Part shown: in pieces, positions 1 to 8,184 of the stretch
Layout of the letters: the number at the start of each line of letters is the position of its first letter
Numbering within the stretch: the first letter of the stretch is position 1
DNA from: CAYJBH01 sp964370605
Lineage (GTDB): Bacteria > Bacillota > Clostridia > Oscillospirales > Ruminococcaceae
Assembly (NCBI GenBank): GCA_964370605.1
Contig: CAYJJX010000009.1
Span: forward strand, 1 to 64,000
Length of the DNA stretch: 64,000 bases
Direction: 5' to 3'
Translations under genes and position numbers: made by a program
The notes under the pieces: model-generated
Database searches by the model: none
The model's input: the letters and a program-made list of their open reading frames with translations, nothing else
What the model was told of the DNA's origin: nothing

Positions 1-20
1 TATTTATCAACTTTACTCAT
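1..20 (-). CDS. 5' end of an unidentified gene (cut by window edge)
   Basis: An ATG on the minus strand at 20-18 opens a frame reading M-S-K-V-D-K before the window ends. A strong Shine-Dalgarno GGAGG lies at 31-35 with a 10-nt spacer, which marks this as a real start. Six codons are too few to identify the product. It would be the next gene downstream of the MTA/SAH nucleosidase and could belong to the same polysaccharide-linked transcript. Confidence 0.55.
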
Positions 21-59
21 CAGTAACCTACCTCCACTTTCGCAAAATATAAATACCCC

Positions 60-113
60 GTACCGCAGGTACACCATAGCTATTCACTTTTCACTCTTAG
101 TTCTTAGCTGTTT
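60..113. repeat. Dispersed intergenic repeat, copy A
   Basis: The gap between the cut-off gene and the nucleosidase holds a GTACC-GCA-GGTAC hairpin (60-72) followed by a CATAGCTATTCACTTTTCAC stretch and then CTTAGTTCTTAGC. Related text occurs at 38252-38310 and, on the other strand, at 45185-45230. All three copies are non-coding. The hairpin has no adjacent U-tract, so I do not call it a terminator. Confidence 0.4.
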
Positions 114-122
114 GAATTCCAA

Positions 123-824
123 TCAAAGTCTTGAAACGGTTCCGAGAAGGATACTTGCCGATGTTTCGCAAAATACCGAGATGTCAAACTCGACCGCGCT
201 GTTTCCGAGGGTTTCCCCTGCCTCATCATCGGCGTTGTCGCTGATGCTTCGAATAATCAAGCATGGCACATCATTTTTTGCCGCAATATGGCTGACCGCC
301 GCGCCCTCCATCTCGACACAGTCGGGATGGAAGCGAGAACGAATGTCCGACTTCATAACATCACTGCCGATGAAAAGATCGCCGGTCGCAATCTCGCCGC
401 AAATATAGTTCACGCCAAGCTGTTTGCAGGTTTCGTCGGCGGCACAAAGCAGACGCTCATCGGCGGAATATTTTTCAAGGTTCGGATAGGATTGCGCTAT
501 CATATCGGTCTGGGCATCATGATAGTAAACACATTTTCCGAGCACAATGTCATTTATGCCGACTTTTCCGCTCATGTTGCCGGCAATACCGCTGAATATC
601 ACCGCATCACAGCCAAAGTTGGTGCACAGCAGCTGTGTTCCTGCCGCCGCCGCCGCTTTTCCCATGCCGACACAGCATATAACAATATCGGTGCCGTCAT
701 AGCTGCCTTGATAAAACTCGACACCGCCTATTTTCTCGTTGACCACATTGGTCATTTTTTCGGTTATGGCTCCAACCTCTTTTGTAAGAGCGCCTATAAC
801 GCCAATTTTTTTGAATACCGGCAT
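123..824 (-). CDS. mtnN: 5'-methylthioadenosine/S-adenosylhomocysteine nucleosidase
   Basis: Hydrolyses the glycosidic bond of methylthioadenosine and S-adenosylhomocysteine in the cytoplasm, recycling methylation and autoinducer by-products. The protein (about 233 aa, normal for the family) has the general acid-base Glu in the N-terminal GALTKEV motif, the CVEMEGAA substrate-binding motif and the catalytic Asp in SISDNAD, all matching E. coli MtnN. An ATG at 830 directly abuts the AAAGGA Shine-Dalgarno, so the in-frame ATG at 824, six bases further on, is the better start. It lies alone between the cut-off gene and the HisF-like gene on the same strand, with a 180-bp gap upstream. Confidence 0.93.
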   Translation of the reverse strand: MPVFKKIGVIGALTKEVGAITEKMTNVVNEKIGGVEFYQGSYDGTDIVICCVGMGKAAAAAGTQLLCTNFGCDAVIFSGIAGNMSGKVGINDIVLGKCVYYHDAQTDMIAQSYPNLEKYSADERLLCAADETCKQLGVNYICGEIATGDLFIGSDVMKSDIRSRFHPDCVEMEGAAVSHIAAKNDVPCLIIRSISDNADDEAGETLGNSAVEFDISVFCETSASILLGTVSRL

Positions 825-1012
825 TTTCATTCCTTTCTTTAGCTAACAAATACGAGAAAACTTTACACCGTTTTACAATCCGATTGTATAGCGTTTTAAA
901 CCTATAAAGTGTATCATAAAAATTCAAATTAGTTTTTGTCCTTGTCATGTGCCCATATCAATCGATATTTATGCAGAAAAACATGAAAAATATTGACCTA
1001 AACCAATGTGCA

Positions 1013-1798
1013 TTACGGTCTCATGTGGACGTTTTTCGTGGCAAGGTACTCCTTGATCTCAGCCACCGTATAATTTTTCGCAAGTCGTGGGGAATAGAGC
1101 ATACTGCTGATGATTGCCGCCTGTGCCGGACAGGTGAGAAACAGTTCGGCTATGTGCTCCGGTGTGCCCGCACCGCCCGAGGCGATGAGCGGTATCGACA
1201 GTTCCTCTGCCGCCCTTTTCGTAATATTCATCTCGTAGCCCGACACCATTCCATCATTGTCGATGCTGTTAAGACAAACCTCACCGGCACCGAGCGCCTC
1301 GCCCTTTTTCAGCCATTCCATCGCATCAAGTCCGGTCGCAAGCCGTGCACCGTCGATGAAAACTTCGTACCCACTCGGTATCTTTTCACTCACCCCGACA
1401 AATTTCACCTGTGTCGAGAGTACAATGCACTGTGAACCAAACGCTTTTGCGCCCTGCGTTATGATTTCCGGGTTGCGCACCGCCATGGAGTCAATACTGA
1501 TTTTTTCTGCTCCGGCTTTTAGCGTCATGTACATGTCGTCCAGCGTTTTAATTCCCCCACCTACCGTGAAGGGGATAAAAACATGGGCGGCAACATTTTT
1601 TACCATCTGTATGTCGATTTGCCGTTTCTCGGCGCTTGCCTTGATGTCAAAAAATATCAGCTCGTCGATTCCGTCCTCATAGACACGCTCTGCCAACTGC
1701 TCGGCAGGGGCGACCTCGATGTTATCGTTGAACTGTTGAGCCTTGGTAACTACTCCGTTGACAACGTCAAAGCAGGCTATCAAACGTCTTGTCAGCAT
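1013..1798 (-). CDS. HisF-like cyclase (AglZ/HisF2-type acetamidino modification protein)
   Basis: A (beta/alpha)8 barrel homologous over its whole 261 aa to HisF, the imidazole glycerol-phosphate synthase cyclase. The first catalytic Asp (D11) is present. The second, D130 of Thermotoga HisF, is Gln here (Q130, codon at 1411-1409), with the local motif VLSTQVKF instead of VVAIDAKR. D130 substitutions inactivate the true cyclase, so histidine synthesis is unlikely. No other his gene is in the window. A HisH-like glutaminase lies 28 bp upstream, and glycosyltransferase, exporter and RfbC genes follow. This fits the HisF2/WbuZ paralogues that use HisH-type ammonia to make amidino sugars. That role is inference; a WbuX-type amidotransferase is not seen here. 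Confidence 0.82.
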   Translation of the reverse strand: MLTRRLIACFDVVNGVVTKAQQFNDNIEVAPAEQLAERVYEDGIDELIFFDIKASAEKRQIDIQMVKNVAAHVFIPFTVGGGIKTLDDMYMTLKAGAEKISIDSMAVRNPEIITQGAKAFGSQCIVLSTQVKFVGVSEKIPSGYEVFIDGARLATGLDAMEWLKKGEALGAGEVCLNSIDNDGMVSGYEMNITKRAAEELSIPLIASGGAGTPEHIAELFLTCPAQAAIISSMLYSPRLAKNYTVAEIKEYLATKNVHMRP

Positions 1799-1826
1799 TT
1801 ATGATTTTCCTTTCTCGATGTCTCGG

Positions 1827-2417
1827 CTATTTCAAAAATCCGTCCAGCAGACGAAGTCCGGCAGGACCGCTCTTCTCTATATGGAATTGGGTGGCGAATA
1901 TATTATCACGGTTTACGGCGGAAGTGAAGCGGTGACCATATTCTGTTTCACCCCAAATATCATTACTGTCCAGTGGTTTGACATAATAGGAATTTACAAA
2001 ATAAAAATAGCCGTTTTCTGCCTCAAACGATACTTCTTTTTGAAATTCAACCTCGTTCCAACCCATCTGCGGCACTCGTTGACCAATTTGGTCAAAACGC
2101 ACCACTTCACCTTTCAGCCAGCCAAGGCAATCGGCATTCTCTTCTTCGCTGTGCTCAAAAAGTATCTGCATACCGACACAGACGCCCAAAAATTTGACCT
2201 TTTTTTCCAGCACAAGCTGTGTGAGCGGCTCAATAAATCCCGCCTCTTGTAACGAGCGCATGGTTGCGCCCGCACTGCCAACACCGGGCAGGATTATATG
2301 TGTTGCCTGTTGCAGGCCGCTCGTCCCTGTGACACATGCCGCTTCATATCCGAGTTTTGTCACGGCAGAAAGCACGCTGGGCGCATTTCCCGCCTTGTAA
2401 TCAATTATTGCAATCAC
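1827..2417 (-). CDS. HisH-like glutamine amidotransferase subunit (WbuY-type)
   Basis: Class I glutamine amidotransferase of 196 aa that releases ammonia from glutamine and passes it to the HisF-like barrel encoded next. The catalytic Cys is in GVCVGMQ (about residue 80), and the His and Glu of the triad are in TQFHIEKSG near the C-terminus, so the glutaminase looks intact. The start is a GTG at 2417 with GGGGAG six bases upstream. An in-frame ATG further upstream would overlap the preceding gene and lacks a better ribosome site. The gene is 23 bp downstream of the beta-CASP nuclease gene and 28 bp from the HisF-like gene, so the pair is probably co-transcribed. Given the altered HisF partner, it probably serves sugar amidination rather than histidine synthesis. 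Confidence 0.82.
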   Translation of the reverse strand: MIAIIDYKAGNAPSVLSAVTKLGYEAACVTGTSGLQQATHIILPGVGSAGATMRSLQEAGFIEPLTQLVLEKKVKFLGVCVGMQILFEHSEEENADCLGWLKGEVVRFDQIGQRVPQMGWNEVEFQKEVSFEAENGYFYFVNSYYVKPLDSNDIWGETEYGHRFTSAVNRDNIFATQFHIEKSGPAGLRLLDGFLK

Positions 2418-2440
2418 CTGTGTCTCCCCTTTCCGATTTT

Positions 2441-4072
2441 CTATTTGTCGTTTTGCTTGAGCAGTTCCCAAAGCTCATCAATCCTCTTCGCCGCCTTGGT
2501 GATATCCGGTTGTTCACCGTTTGGATCAAGCTCTGCAAGATAATGTAGTTTGCCGGCAACGGCATGGAGTTTCAGCAGTGCATCTTCGGCGGTTTTCTTC
2601 GCATTGCTATAATCGACCACATCGGTCAATGGCTCAATTTTTTGTGCATCGTTGCGTTTTGCCGCACCCACAAAGTCGAGCGTGAAGCTATCACCAATCT
2701 TCGGAAGTATTGGTTTCACGCCTGTTTTGCCTTCCACCAATCCGGAAAGTGCTCCTGTTGAATCAACGTCACCGTGATTAAGGAATATAAGAGAGGGGGA
2801 CGGCGTGAATTCTGAAATCCACTGTACCAAAGCCTTTTGGTCGGCATGTGCCGAGATGCCGGAGATCTTTGTCACCTTTGCCTTGACCAGCACCGTCTCG
2901 CCAAATATATTCACTCGTTTTGCGCCCTCAAGCAGACGTCTGCCGAGCGTGCCTTCCGCCTGATATCCGGCAAAAACTACGCTGTTTTTGGGGTTGTAAA
3001 GGTTGTATTTGAGATGATGTTTGATTCGACCTGCATCACACATTCCGGAGGCGGAAATAATTATGCAGGATCCTTTATAGCTGTTGATCTCTCTCGATTG
3101 TGCGGTGGTGACCGACAATGTCAGCTGATCAAAGGTGATAGGATCATCGCCACGGCGCAAAACCGAGCGGGTTTCTTCATCGAAGTAGCTGTCCGCATAC
3201 TCTTCAAAGAGCTGGGTCGCTTCCACCGCAAGCGGGCTATCGACAAACACCGGACAACGCTCAAAGCCTTTGAATGCACCTTCATCGTACAGCTCACGAA
3301 GATGATATAGAAGTTCCTGTGTGCGCCCTACCGCAAAGGCAGGTATGACCACCTTGCCGCCCCGTGAAAAGGTTTCCTTAACAATGCGGGCAAGCTCTTG
3401 CTTTGTGTTGTCAAGCCCCTCATGAATACGAGCGCCATAGGTGCTCTCCATCACCACACAGTCGGCGTCGGTGACATGATCGGGGTCGCAAAGCAAGGGG
3501 CGGCTGTCGTTGCCGAGATCGCCGGAAAAGACAAGTTTGCGGCGCTTTGACTGCTCATCGGTCAGCTCGATAGAAACGATCGACGATCCAAGCAGATGTC
3601 CTGCATCATAAAAGGTCAGCGAAACATCGGGCGCAATTTCTGTGGTGGTTCGATAATCAACGCTGGAAAACAGCTTCATGGTGTCTTTTACGTGTTGCTC
3701 GGTATAAAGCGGCTCTTGCGGTTCTTTTCCGGCACGGATCAACTTTTTGTTTTTCCAGTTAAGCTCGGTCTGTTGAATGTGTGCCGAGTCCATCAAAAGC
3801 AGTTCCGAAAGCCGTCGGGTAGCCGAGGTTGCAAAGATGGTACCGACAAATCCGTTTTTAATCAACATCGGAATATGACCAGAGTGGTCAATATGGCTAT
3901 GCGTCAATATTACTGCATCAATTTCCGAGGCATCACAAGGTAATGTCTGCACCAAGTCATGGTCTCTCCCCTGAAACATGCCGCAGTCGATCAAGAACTT
4001 CAGATCGCCGTGTTCGAGCAGTGTGCAGCTTCCGGTAACCATGCCGGCCGCACCGAGAAATGTCAAATTCAT
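2441..4072 (-). CDS. Metallo-beta-lactamase fold beta-CASP ribonuclease (YSH1/CPSF-like)
   Basis: A 543-aa cytoplasmic RNA-processing nuclease homologue. The N-terminal metallo-beta-lactamase domain carries the zinc-binding motif HSHIDHSG (about residue 60), DAGHLLGSS and SGDLGND. A beta-CASP insertion follows, then the RMMBL-like C-terminal part with ISASGM, VFAGYQAEGTLGR and ISAHADQ. The last 80 or so residues form a charged helical tail beyond the usual family length. AAAGGG ten bases before the ATG is the ribosome site. Targets cannot be predicted; the position between glycosyltransferase and HisH-like genes is probably incidental. Confidence 0.9.
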   Translation of the reverse strand: MNLTFLGAAGMVTGSCTLLEHGDLKFLIDCGMFQGRDHDLVQTLPCDASEIDAVILTHSHIDHSGHIPMLIKNGFVGTIFATSATRRLSELLLMDSAHIQQTELNWKNKKLIRAGKEPQEPLYTEQHVKDTMKLFSSVDYRTTTEIAPDVSLTFYDAGHLLGSSIVSIELTDEQSKRRKLVFSGDLGNDSRPLLCDPDHVTDADCVVMESTYGARIHEGLDNTKQELARIVKETFSRGGKVVIPAFAVGRTQELLYHLRELYDEGAFKGFERCPVFVDSPLAVEATQLFEEYADSYFDEETRSVLRRGDDPITFDQLTLSVTTAQSREINSYKGSCIIISASGMCDAGRIKHHLKYNLYNPKNSVVFAGYQAEGTLGRRLLEGAKRVNIFGETVLVKAKVTKISGISAHADQKALVQWISEFTPSPSLIFLNHGDVDSTGALSGLVEGKTGVKPILPKIGDSFTLDFVGAAKRNDAQKIEPLTDVVDYSNAKKTAEDALLKLHAVAGKLHYLAELDPNGEQPDITKAAKRIDELWELLKQNDK

Positions 4073-4093
4073 GTTTGTGTCCCTTTCCAGAAT

Positions 4094-5929
4094 CTATTTC
4101 CAACCATAGCTCTCGTCGTCGAGTGTTAGGTGTGGGTTATAATACGGATCGCCGTCACGGAAAATGTCGGCATACTTTTCACGCAGCGCACCGAGCTCTC
4201 GGTTGAAACGCTCATTATTCTCCCCCTCGGTATCGGTGCCACGGGACAGGCTTTCATGATGATAGGCTGTGGCAAATGGGGTCATGACATTCAGATATCC
4301 TGCCTGATACAACCGCAAGCAAAAATCGACATCGTTAAAAGCGACTGCAAAATCCACCTCGTTTAGACCACTGTTGTCAACATATAATTGTCGCTTTACC
4401 ATCAGCGCCGCTCCGGTGACCGCCAGCATGTTTTGGGTGGTGCAAAGACGATACATGTCTCCTCCCGAGCTTGCCGGATGCGCCTTGTGGCTGTGCCCGG
4501 CACTGTTATTGATACCGACGAACACACCGGCATGTTGAAGTGTATCGTTGGGATAAAAAAGTTTTGCGCCCACCGCACCGACCTTGTCCATGCAAGAATA
4601 GCAAAGCATCTCACGCAAAAAATCGGGCGATAATATTTCAATATCGTTGTTGAGCAACAGCACATGATCTTTGGTTGCGTTTTCTACACCGAGATTACAT
4701 ACCGCGGAAAAGTTGAACTTTCCGTCATATTTTATCACCTTCAAGCGGTCATATTGTTGTTGTGCGGTATCATAAAACTCAAATATCTCGTGCGACTTTG
4801 AGTTGTTCTCCACCACGATGACCTCAAAATCGTCGATGCCTGCATTCGCATAAAGCGAGTCCAGACAGCGTTTGAGATCGTCTTGGTGCTCATAGTTTGG
4901 TATGACTACCGACACACTACCCTCTGCATTTTTGTATCTTGGATAAAACGCACCGGGGCGCTCCTCTTGCGGCGTGACCTCTGCGCTTTGACCAACACGG
5001 TCAAGATGCGCCGAAATGGCACGAGCGCCTGCCGAAATCGCATATGGCTTTGCGCTGATGTCGGCGGCGGTAGAGCCGGAGTGCCCTCGCCAAATGTATA
5101 GAATCTTTGGAATGTGGTGGATTTTTTGCGCTTTTTCACTCAACCGAAGAATCAGATCGTGGTCACCTGCTCCTTCAAACTCCGCGAGCTCGTATCGACC
5201 AACTTGGTCAACGAGTTCGCTTTTAAAGACGCAAAGGTGGGTGATATAGTTACAACAGGTGAGATAATGCGGCGAAAAATCCGGTTTGAAGTGGAACTCC
5301 TCCAGCTTTTTCAGATCGCCGGAAAGTATGATTTCGTCGCTGTAAATCATGTCCGCCGAGGTCTCGTTATACGCCTTTACCACCTCAAACAGCGCATTTT
5401 CATACAGCAGATCATCATGGTCAAGCAGTGTGATGAGCTCGCCGCTTGCCGCCTGAAGCCCGAGTGTCGTGTTCTCCGATATGCCTTTGTTCTCAATCAC
5501 TTGATAGAGAATTCTATCATCTTTGAATCGGCGAAGAACTTTCTTTGTCGCGCCTGTATCTCCTGCATCGACCAGTACCAGTTGCAGATTTTTGTAGCTC
5601 TGGTCAAGAACGCTCTTGAGCAGTTGGCGCAAAAACTTTTTCGGTGGATTATAAAGCGGAACCACCACCGATACAAGCGGCTCATTATCGAAGCGTGCCA
5701 TGCGCTGCTTTTTCAGCTCCGATTTCAGCGGAAGGTCGGCTCGGTACATCCATATTTCACCACGCAGTGCCAGCGCAAGTCGAAAGCGAAGCTCACGAAT
5801 GGTAGCCTCCACTCCACGTGTTTTCAGGCAGTTGACAAAACGCCGCCAATTCTGCGACAACCTCTTGAATGAAAGGTTGCGCTTGATGGCGGCGAATACG
5901 CTGTCTCGCTGTTGTCCCGAATCTTGCAA
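4094..5929 (-). CDS. Tandem GT2-family glycosyltransferase
   Basis: A 611-aa protein with two GT-A (GT2) domains in series. The first starts near residue 83 (VSVVVPLYNPP) and contains LLDHDDLLY, a DxD-type nucleotide-sugar site. The second starts near residue 345 (VSVVIPNYEHQ) with LLNNDIEIL and a second acidic block near FNDVDFCLRL. This architecture is common in bifunctional rhamnosyl- or galactosyl-transferases of O-antigen and cell-wall polysaccharide loci. A basic N-terminal stretch of about 60 residues may bind the membrane. The gene follows the Wzt-like ATPase by 18 bp, so it probably builds the glycan exported by that transporter. Donor and linkage cannot be read from sequence. Confidence 0.9.
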   Translation of the reverse strand: MQDSGQQRDSVFAAIKRNLSFKRLSQNWRRFVNCLKTRGVEATIRELRFRLALALRGEIWMYRADLPLKSELKKQRMARFDNEPLVSVVVPLYNPPKKFLRQLLKSVLDQSYKNLQLVLVDAGDTGATKKVLRRFKDDRILYQVIENKGISENTTLGLQAASGELITLLDHDDLLYENALFEVVKAYNETSADMIYSDEIILSGDLKKLEEFHFKPDFSPHYLTCCNYITHLCVFKSELVDQVGRYELAEFEGAGDHDLILRLSEKAQKIHHIPKILYIWRGHSGSTAADISAKPYAISAGARAISAHLDRVGQSAEVTPQEERPGAFYPRYKNAEGSVSVVIPNYEHQDDLKRCLDSLYANAGIDDFEVIVVENNSKSHEIFEFYDTAQQQYDRLKVIKYDGKFNFSAVCNLGVENATKDHVLLLNNDIEILSPDFLREMLCYSCMDKVGAVGAKLFYPNDTLQHAGVFVGINNSAGHSHKAHPASSGGDMYRLCTTQNMLAVTGAALMVKRQLYVDNSGLNEVDFAVAFNDVDFCLRLYQAGYLNVMTPFATAYHHESLSRGTDTEGENNERFNRELGALREKYADIFRDGDPYYNPHLTLDDESYGWK

Positions 5930-5947
5930 TTTGCGGTCCCTTTCCGA

Positions 5948-6709
5948 CTATCGTGTCGAGTGGCTGTAAACCTCACACACCTCTTGTGTCTCGCCCACCG
6001 TGATGATCTTGCCGTTCTTTATCCAGGCGGCGCGGCTACACATGCGTTTAATCTGATTTATGTCGTGGCTGACCAAAATGACGGTCGTGCCCTGCTCCAA
6101 AAGTGCATTTATCCTCGCCTCGCACTTTTGTGTGAACAAAAAGTCACCGACCGACAACACCTCGTCTGAAATGAGGATATCCGGCTCTACAACGGTAGAA
6201 ATGGCAAAGCCAAGGCGGCTCACCATGCCGGACGAATAGTTCTTGATCGGCACGTCGATCATGTCGGCAAGCTCTGAAAACTCCACAATCTCGTCATATT
6301 TTTCCTTTAAAAACTGCTCTTTATAACCGAGCACACAGCCGTTGAGGAAGATGTTTTCCCTGCCGGTCAAATCGGGGTCAAACCCTGTTCCGAGTTCAAT
6401 GAGCGGTGCAATATTGCCATGAACCTTGACGGTGCCGGTCGTCGGTTTAAACACACCTGCAATCACCTTGAGCAGGGTACTCTTTCCGCTTCCGTTCAGC
6501 CCGACAATGCCAAAGACTTCCCCTTTGTTTATGGTCAAACTTACATCAGACAGTGCATAGAACTCGGTGAAGCGAAGTTCCCGTTTTAGCACCTTAATCA
6601 TATACTCTTTGAAGCTATCCATTTTTTCCCGAGCAAGATTAAACCGCATCGAGACGTTTGATACCTCGATGATGGGTTGTGGTGTTTTGGGTTGAGTGTT
6701 GTTAGACAT
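5948..6709 (-). CDS. ABC transporter ATPase for polysaccharide/teichoic acid export (Wzt/TagH-like)
   Basis: A 253-aa ATPase that powers export of a lipid-linked glycan with the adjacent permease. Walker A is GLNGSGKST, the signature is YSSGMVSRLGFA, and Walker B leads into DILISDEVLSVGD, typical of the TagH/Wzt branch. There is no C-terminal carbohydrate-binding domain, so this is the short form. The chosen ATG at 6709 overlaps the permease stop by 8 bp, pointing to translational coupling. A longer frame would start 57 bases further up, inside the permease gene, without a ribosome site. Confidence 0.93.
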   Translation of the reverse strand: MSNNTQPKTPQPIIEVSNVSMRFNLAREKMDSFKEYMIKVLKRELRFTEFYALSDVSLTINKGEVFGIVGLNGSGKSTLLKVIAGVFKPTTGTVKVHGNIAPLIELGTGFDPDLTGRENIFLNGCVLGYKEQFLKEKYDEIVEFSELADMIDVPIKNYSSGMVSRLGFAISTVVEPDILISDEVLSVGDFLFTQKCEARINALLEQGTTVILVSHDINQIKRMCSRAAWIKNGKIITVGETQEVCEVYSHSTR

Positions 6710-7499
6710 AGAGTATAAATTTATCCTGTGTTTTTTTGAATAATAGCAGTCCGAAGAAAAGTGCAACTACCGCCCAGAGTGAGCAGATGCCAAGTTGCAG
6801 GAGCGTGGGCGTATTATCATATAAAATAACCTCACGAAAGGTCGTCACATACCAATACAGCGGATTGATTTTGATTATCTGCTGCATGTAAGCAGGCAAC
6901 ATCTCGACGGGATAGAAAAGCGGTGTGAGATAGGTAAGTGCCGTGATAAACACGGTGTAAAAGTGCATGACATCACGGAAAAACACGGTAAGTGCCGCCA
7001 AAATCAGTCCACAGCCGAGCTCAAAGACAAACAGCAATATCAGTGGAATTGGGAATAACAGGGTGTTGAGGGTGAACGGCTGCCCCGTTGCAATCATCAC
7101 GATGATAAGCGCGATAAAAGAAAACATCAGATTAACAAAAGAAAAGACAATTTTTTGAAGCGGGAAGATGTATTTTGGAATATAGACACGCCTTATGAGA
7201 TAAGACGCCCTGATAATACTGGACATTGAGTTGGTCGTCGACTCATTGAAGTTGTTGAAAATCAGCTGTCCTGTCAAGATATACACCGGAAAATTCGGAA
7301 TATCAAATTTAATAAAATAGGAAAAAACAACCGACATCACCACCATCATCATCAACGGCGACAGAAGGCTCCAAAGGATTCCGAGTACCGAGCGGCGGTA
7401 TTTCACCTTTATGTCACGCTGAACCAGATGGCTTAGCAGTGGAATATATTTGTTAAAGACGGAAAAGTACGCCTTCATATTCAATGTACGCAAAAGCAC
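6702..7499 (-). CDS. ABC-2 type polysaccharide/polyol-phosphate export permease (Wzm/TagG-like)
   Basis: Integral membrane partner of the Wzt-like ATPase, 265 aa with about six transmembrane segments. The N-terminal cytoplasmic motif RDIKVKYRRSVLGILWSLL and the C-terminal INPLYWYVTTFREVILY are typical of the ABC-2 glycan export family. The open frame begins with GTG at 7499, 7 bases past the rfbC stop. An ATG at 7478 is the alternative. Neither has a well-spaced Shine-Dalgarno, so the exact start is uncertain and coupling to rfbC is likely. Confidence 0.92.
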   Translation of the reverse strand: MLLRTLNMKAYFSVFNKYIPLLSHLVQRDIKVKYRRSVLGILWSLLSPLMMMVVMSVVFSYFIKFDIPNFPVYILTGQLIFNNFNESTTNSMSSIIRASYLIRRVYIPKYIFPLQKIVFSFVNLMFSFIALIIVMIATGQPFTLNTLLFPIPLILLFVFELGCGLILAALTVFFRDVMHFYTVFITALTYLTPLFYPVEMLPAYMQQIIKINPLYWYVTTFREVILYDNTPTLLQLGICSLWAVVALFFGLLLFKKTQDKFILYV

Positions 7500-7508
7500 C
7501 TCATAAAA

Positions 7509-8072
7509 TTAAAGTGAGTCATAAAACGAAAAATCTTGTTCGTTTAGTCGTGGCAAAACAGAATCTTTTGGGGAGAGGGATGGCTCAAAATCAATTCCCC
7601 AGTCGATATTCAGCGAGGGGTCGTTATAGATAATCCCGCCCTCGTCGGATGGATTATAAAAATTTGTGCACTTATAGGAAAACTCCGCAACATCGGACAG
7701 CACACAAAAACCATGCGCAAACCCCTCCGGTACATAGAACATGACCGCATTTTCAGAAGAAAGCAAAACGGAAAAATGTTTGCCAAAAGTCGGGCTGTTC
7801 GGACGAACATCCACCGCAACGTCCAGCACTTCACCCATCGTCACACGAACAAGTTTGCCTTGCGGTGCACTCTTTTGAAAGTGCAATCCTCGCAAGACAC
7901 CTTTAACACTGCGTGAGCAGTTGTCTTGAACAAAATCAGCGTCGATGCCGCCAACTCGAAACGCTTCACGATGGTAGGTTTCCATAAAAAAGCCCCTCTC
8001 ATCGCCGTAGCGCTTAGGTTTTATCAGTATTGCACCGCCGAGCGGTGTCGCTTCAAAGTTGAAATTCCCCAT
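7509..8072 (-). CDS. rfbC: dTDP-4-dehydrorhamnose 3,5-epimerase
   Basis: Cupin-fold epimerase making dTDP-4-keto-L-rhamnose for dTDP-rhamnose synthesis. The 187-aa protein has normal length and the family core FVQDNCSRSVKGVLRGLHFQ with its catalytic His, then LVRVTMGEVLDVAVDVR and YVPEGFAHGF. It is the first gene of the exporter and glycosyltransferase run, suggesting a rhamnose-containing surface glycan. The rfbA, rfbB and rfbD partners are not in the window. About 110 bases upstream are non-coding and likely hold the promoter, but I could not fix a clear -35/-10 pair. Confidence 0.93.
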   Translation of the reverse strand: MGNFNFEATPLGGAILIKPKRYGDERGFFMETYHREAFRVGGIDADFVQDNCSRSVKGVLRGLHFQKSAPQGKLVRVTMGEVLDVAVDVRPNSPTFGKHFSVLLSSENAVMFYVPEGFAHGFCVLSDVAEFSYKCTNFYNPSDEGGIIYNDPSLNIDWGIDFEPSLSPKDSVLPRLNEQDFSFYDSL

Positions 8073-8184
8073 TATAACATTGCCTCATTCGAGATATTGT
8101 GAATTACGATTTATCCGGATAACTAACTACTAAATAATAACACAAATTACCGAAAATAGCAAGAGTTACAACAAAGTATACCTC

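Noticed and set aside
1013..2417. Annotation of the pair as bona fide histidine biosynthesis genes
   Set aside because: Residue 130 of the HisF-like protein is Gln, no other his genes are present and the context is polysaccharide synthesis.
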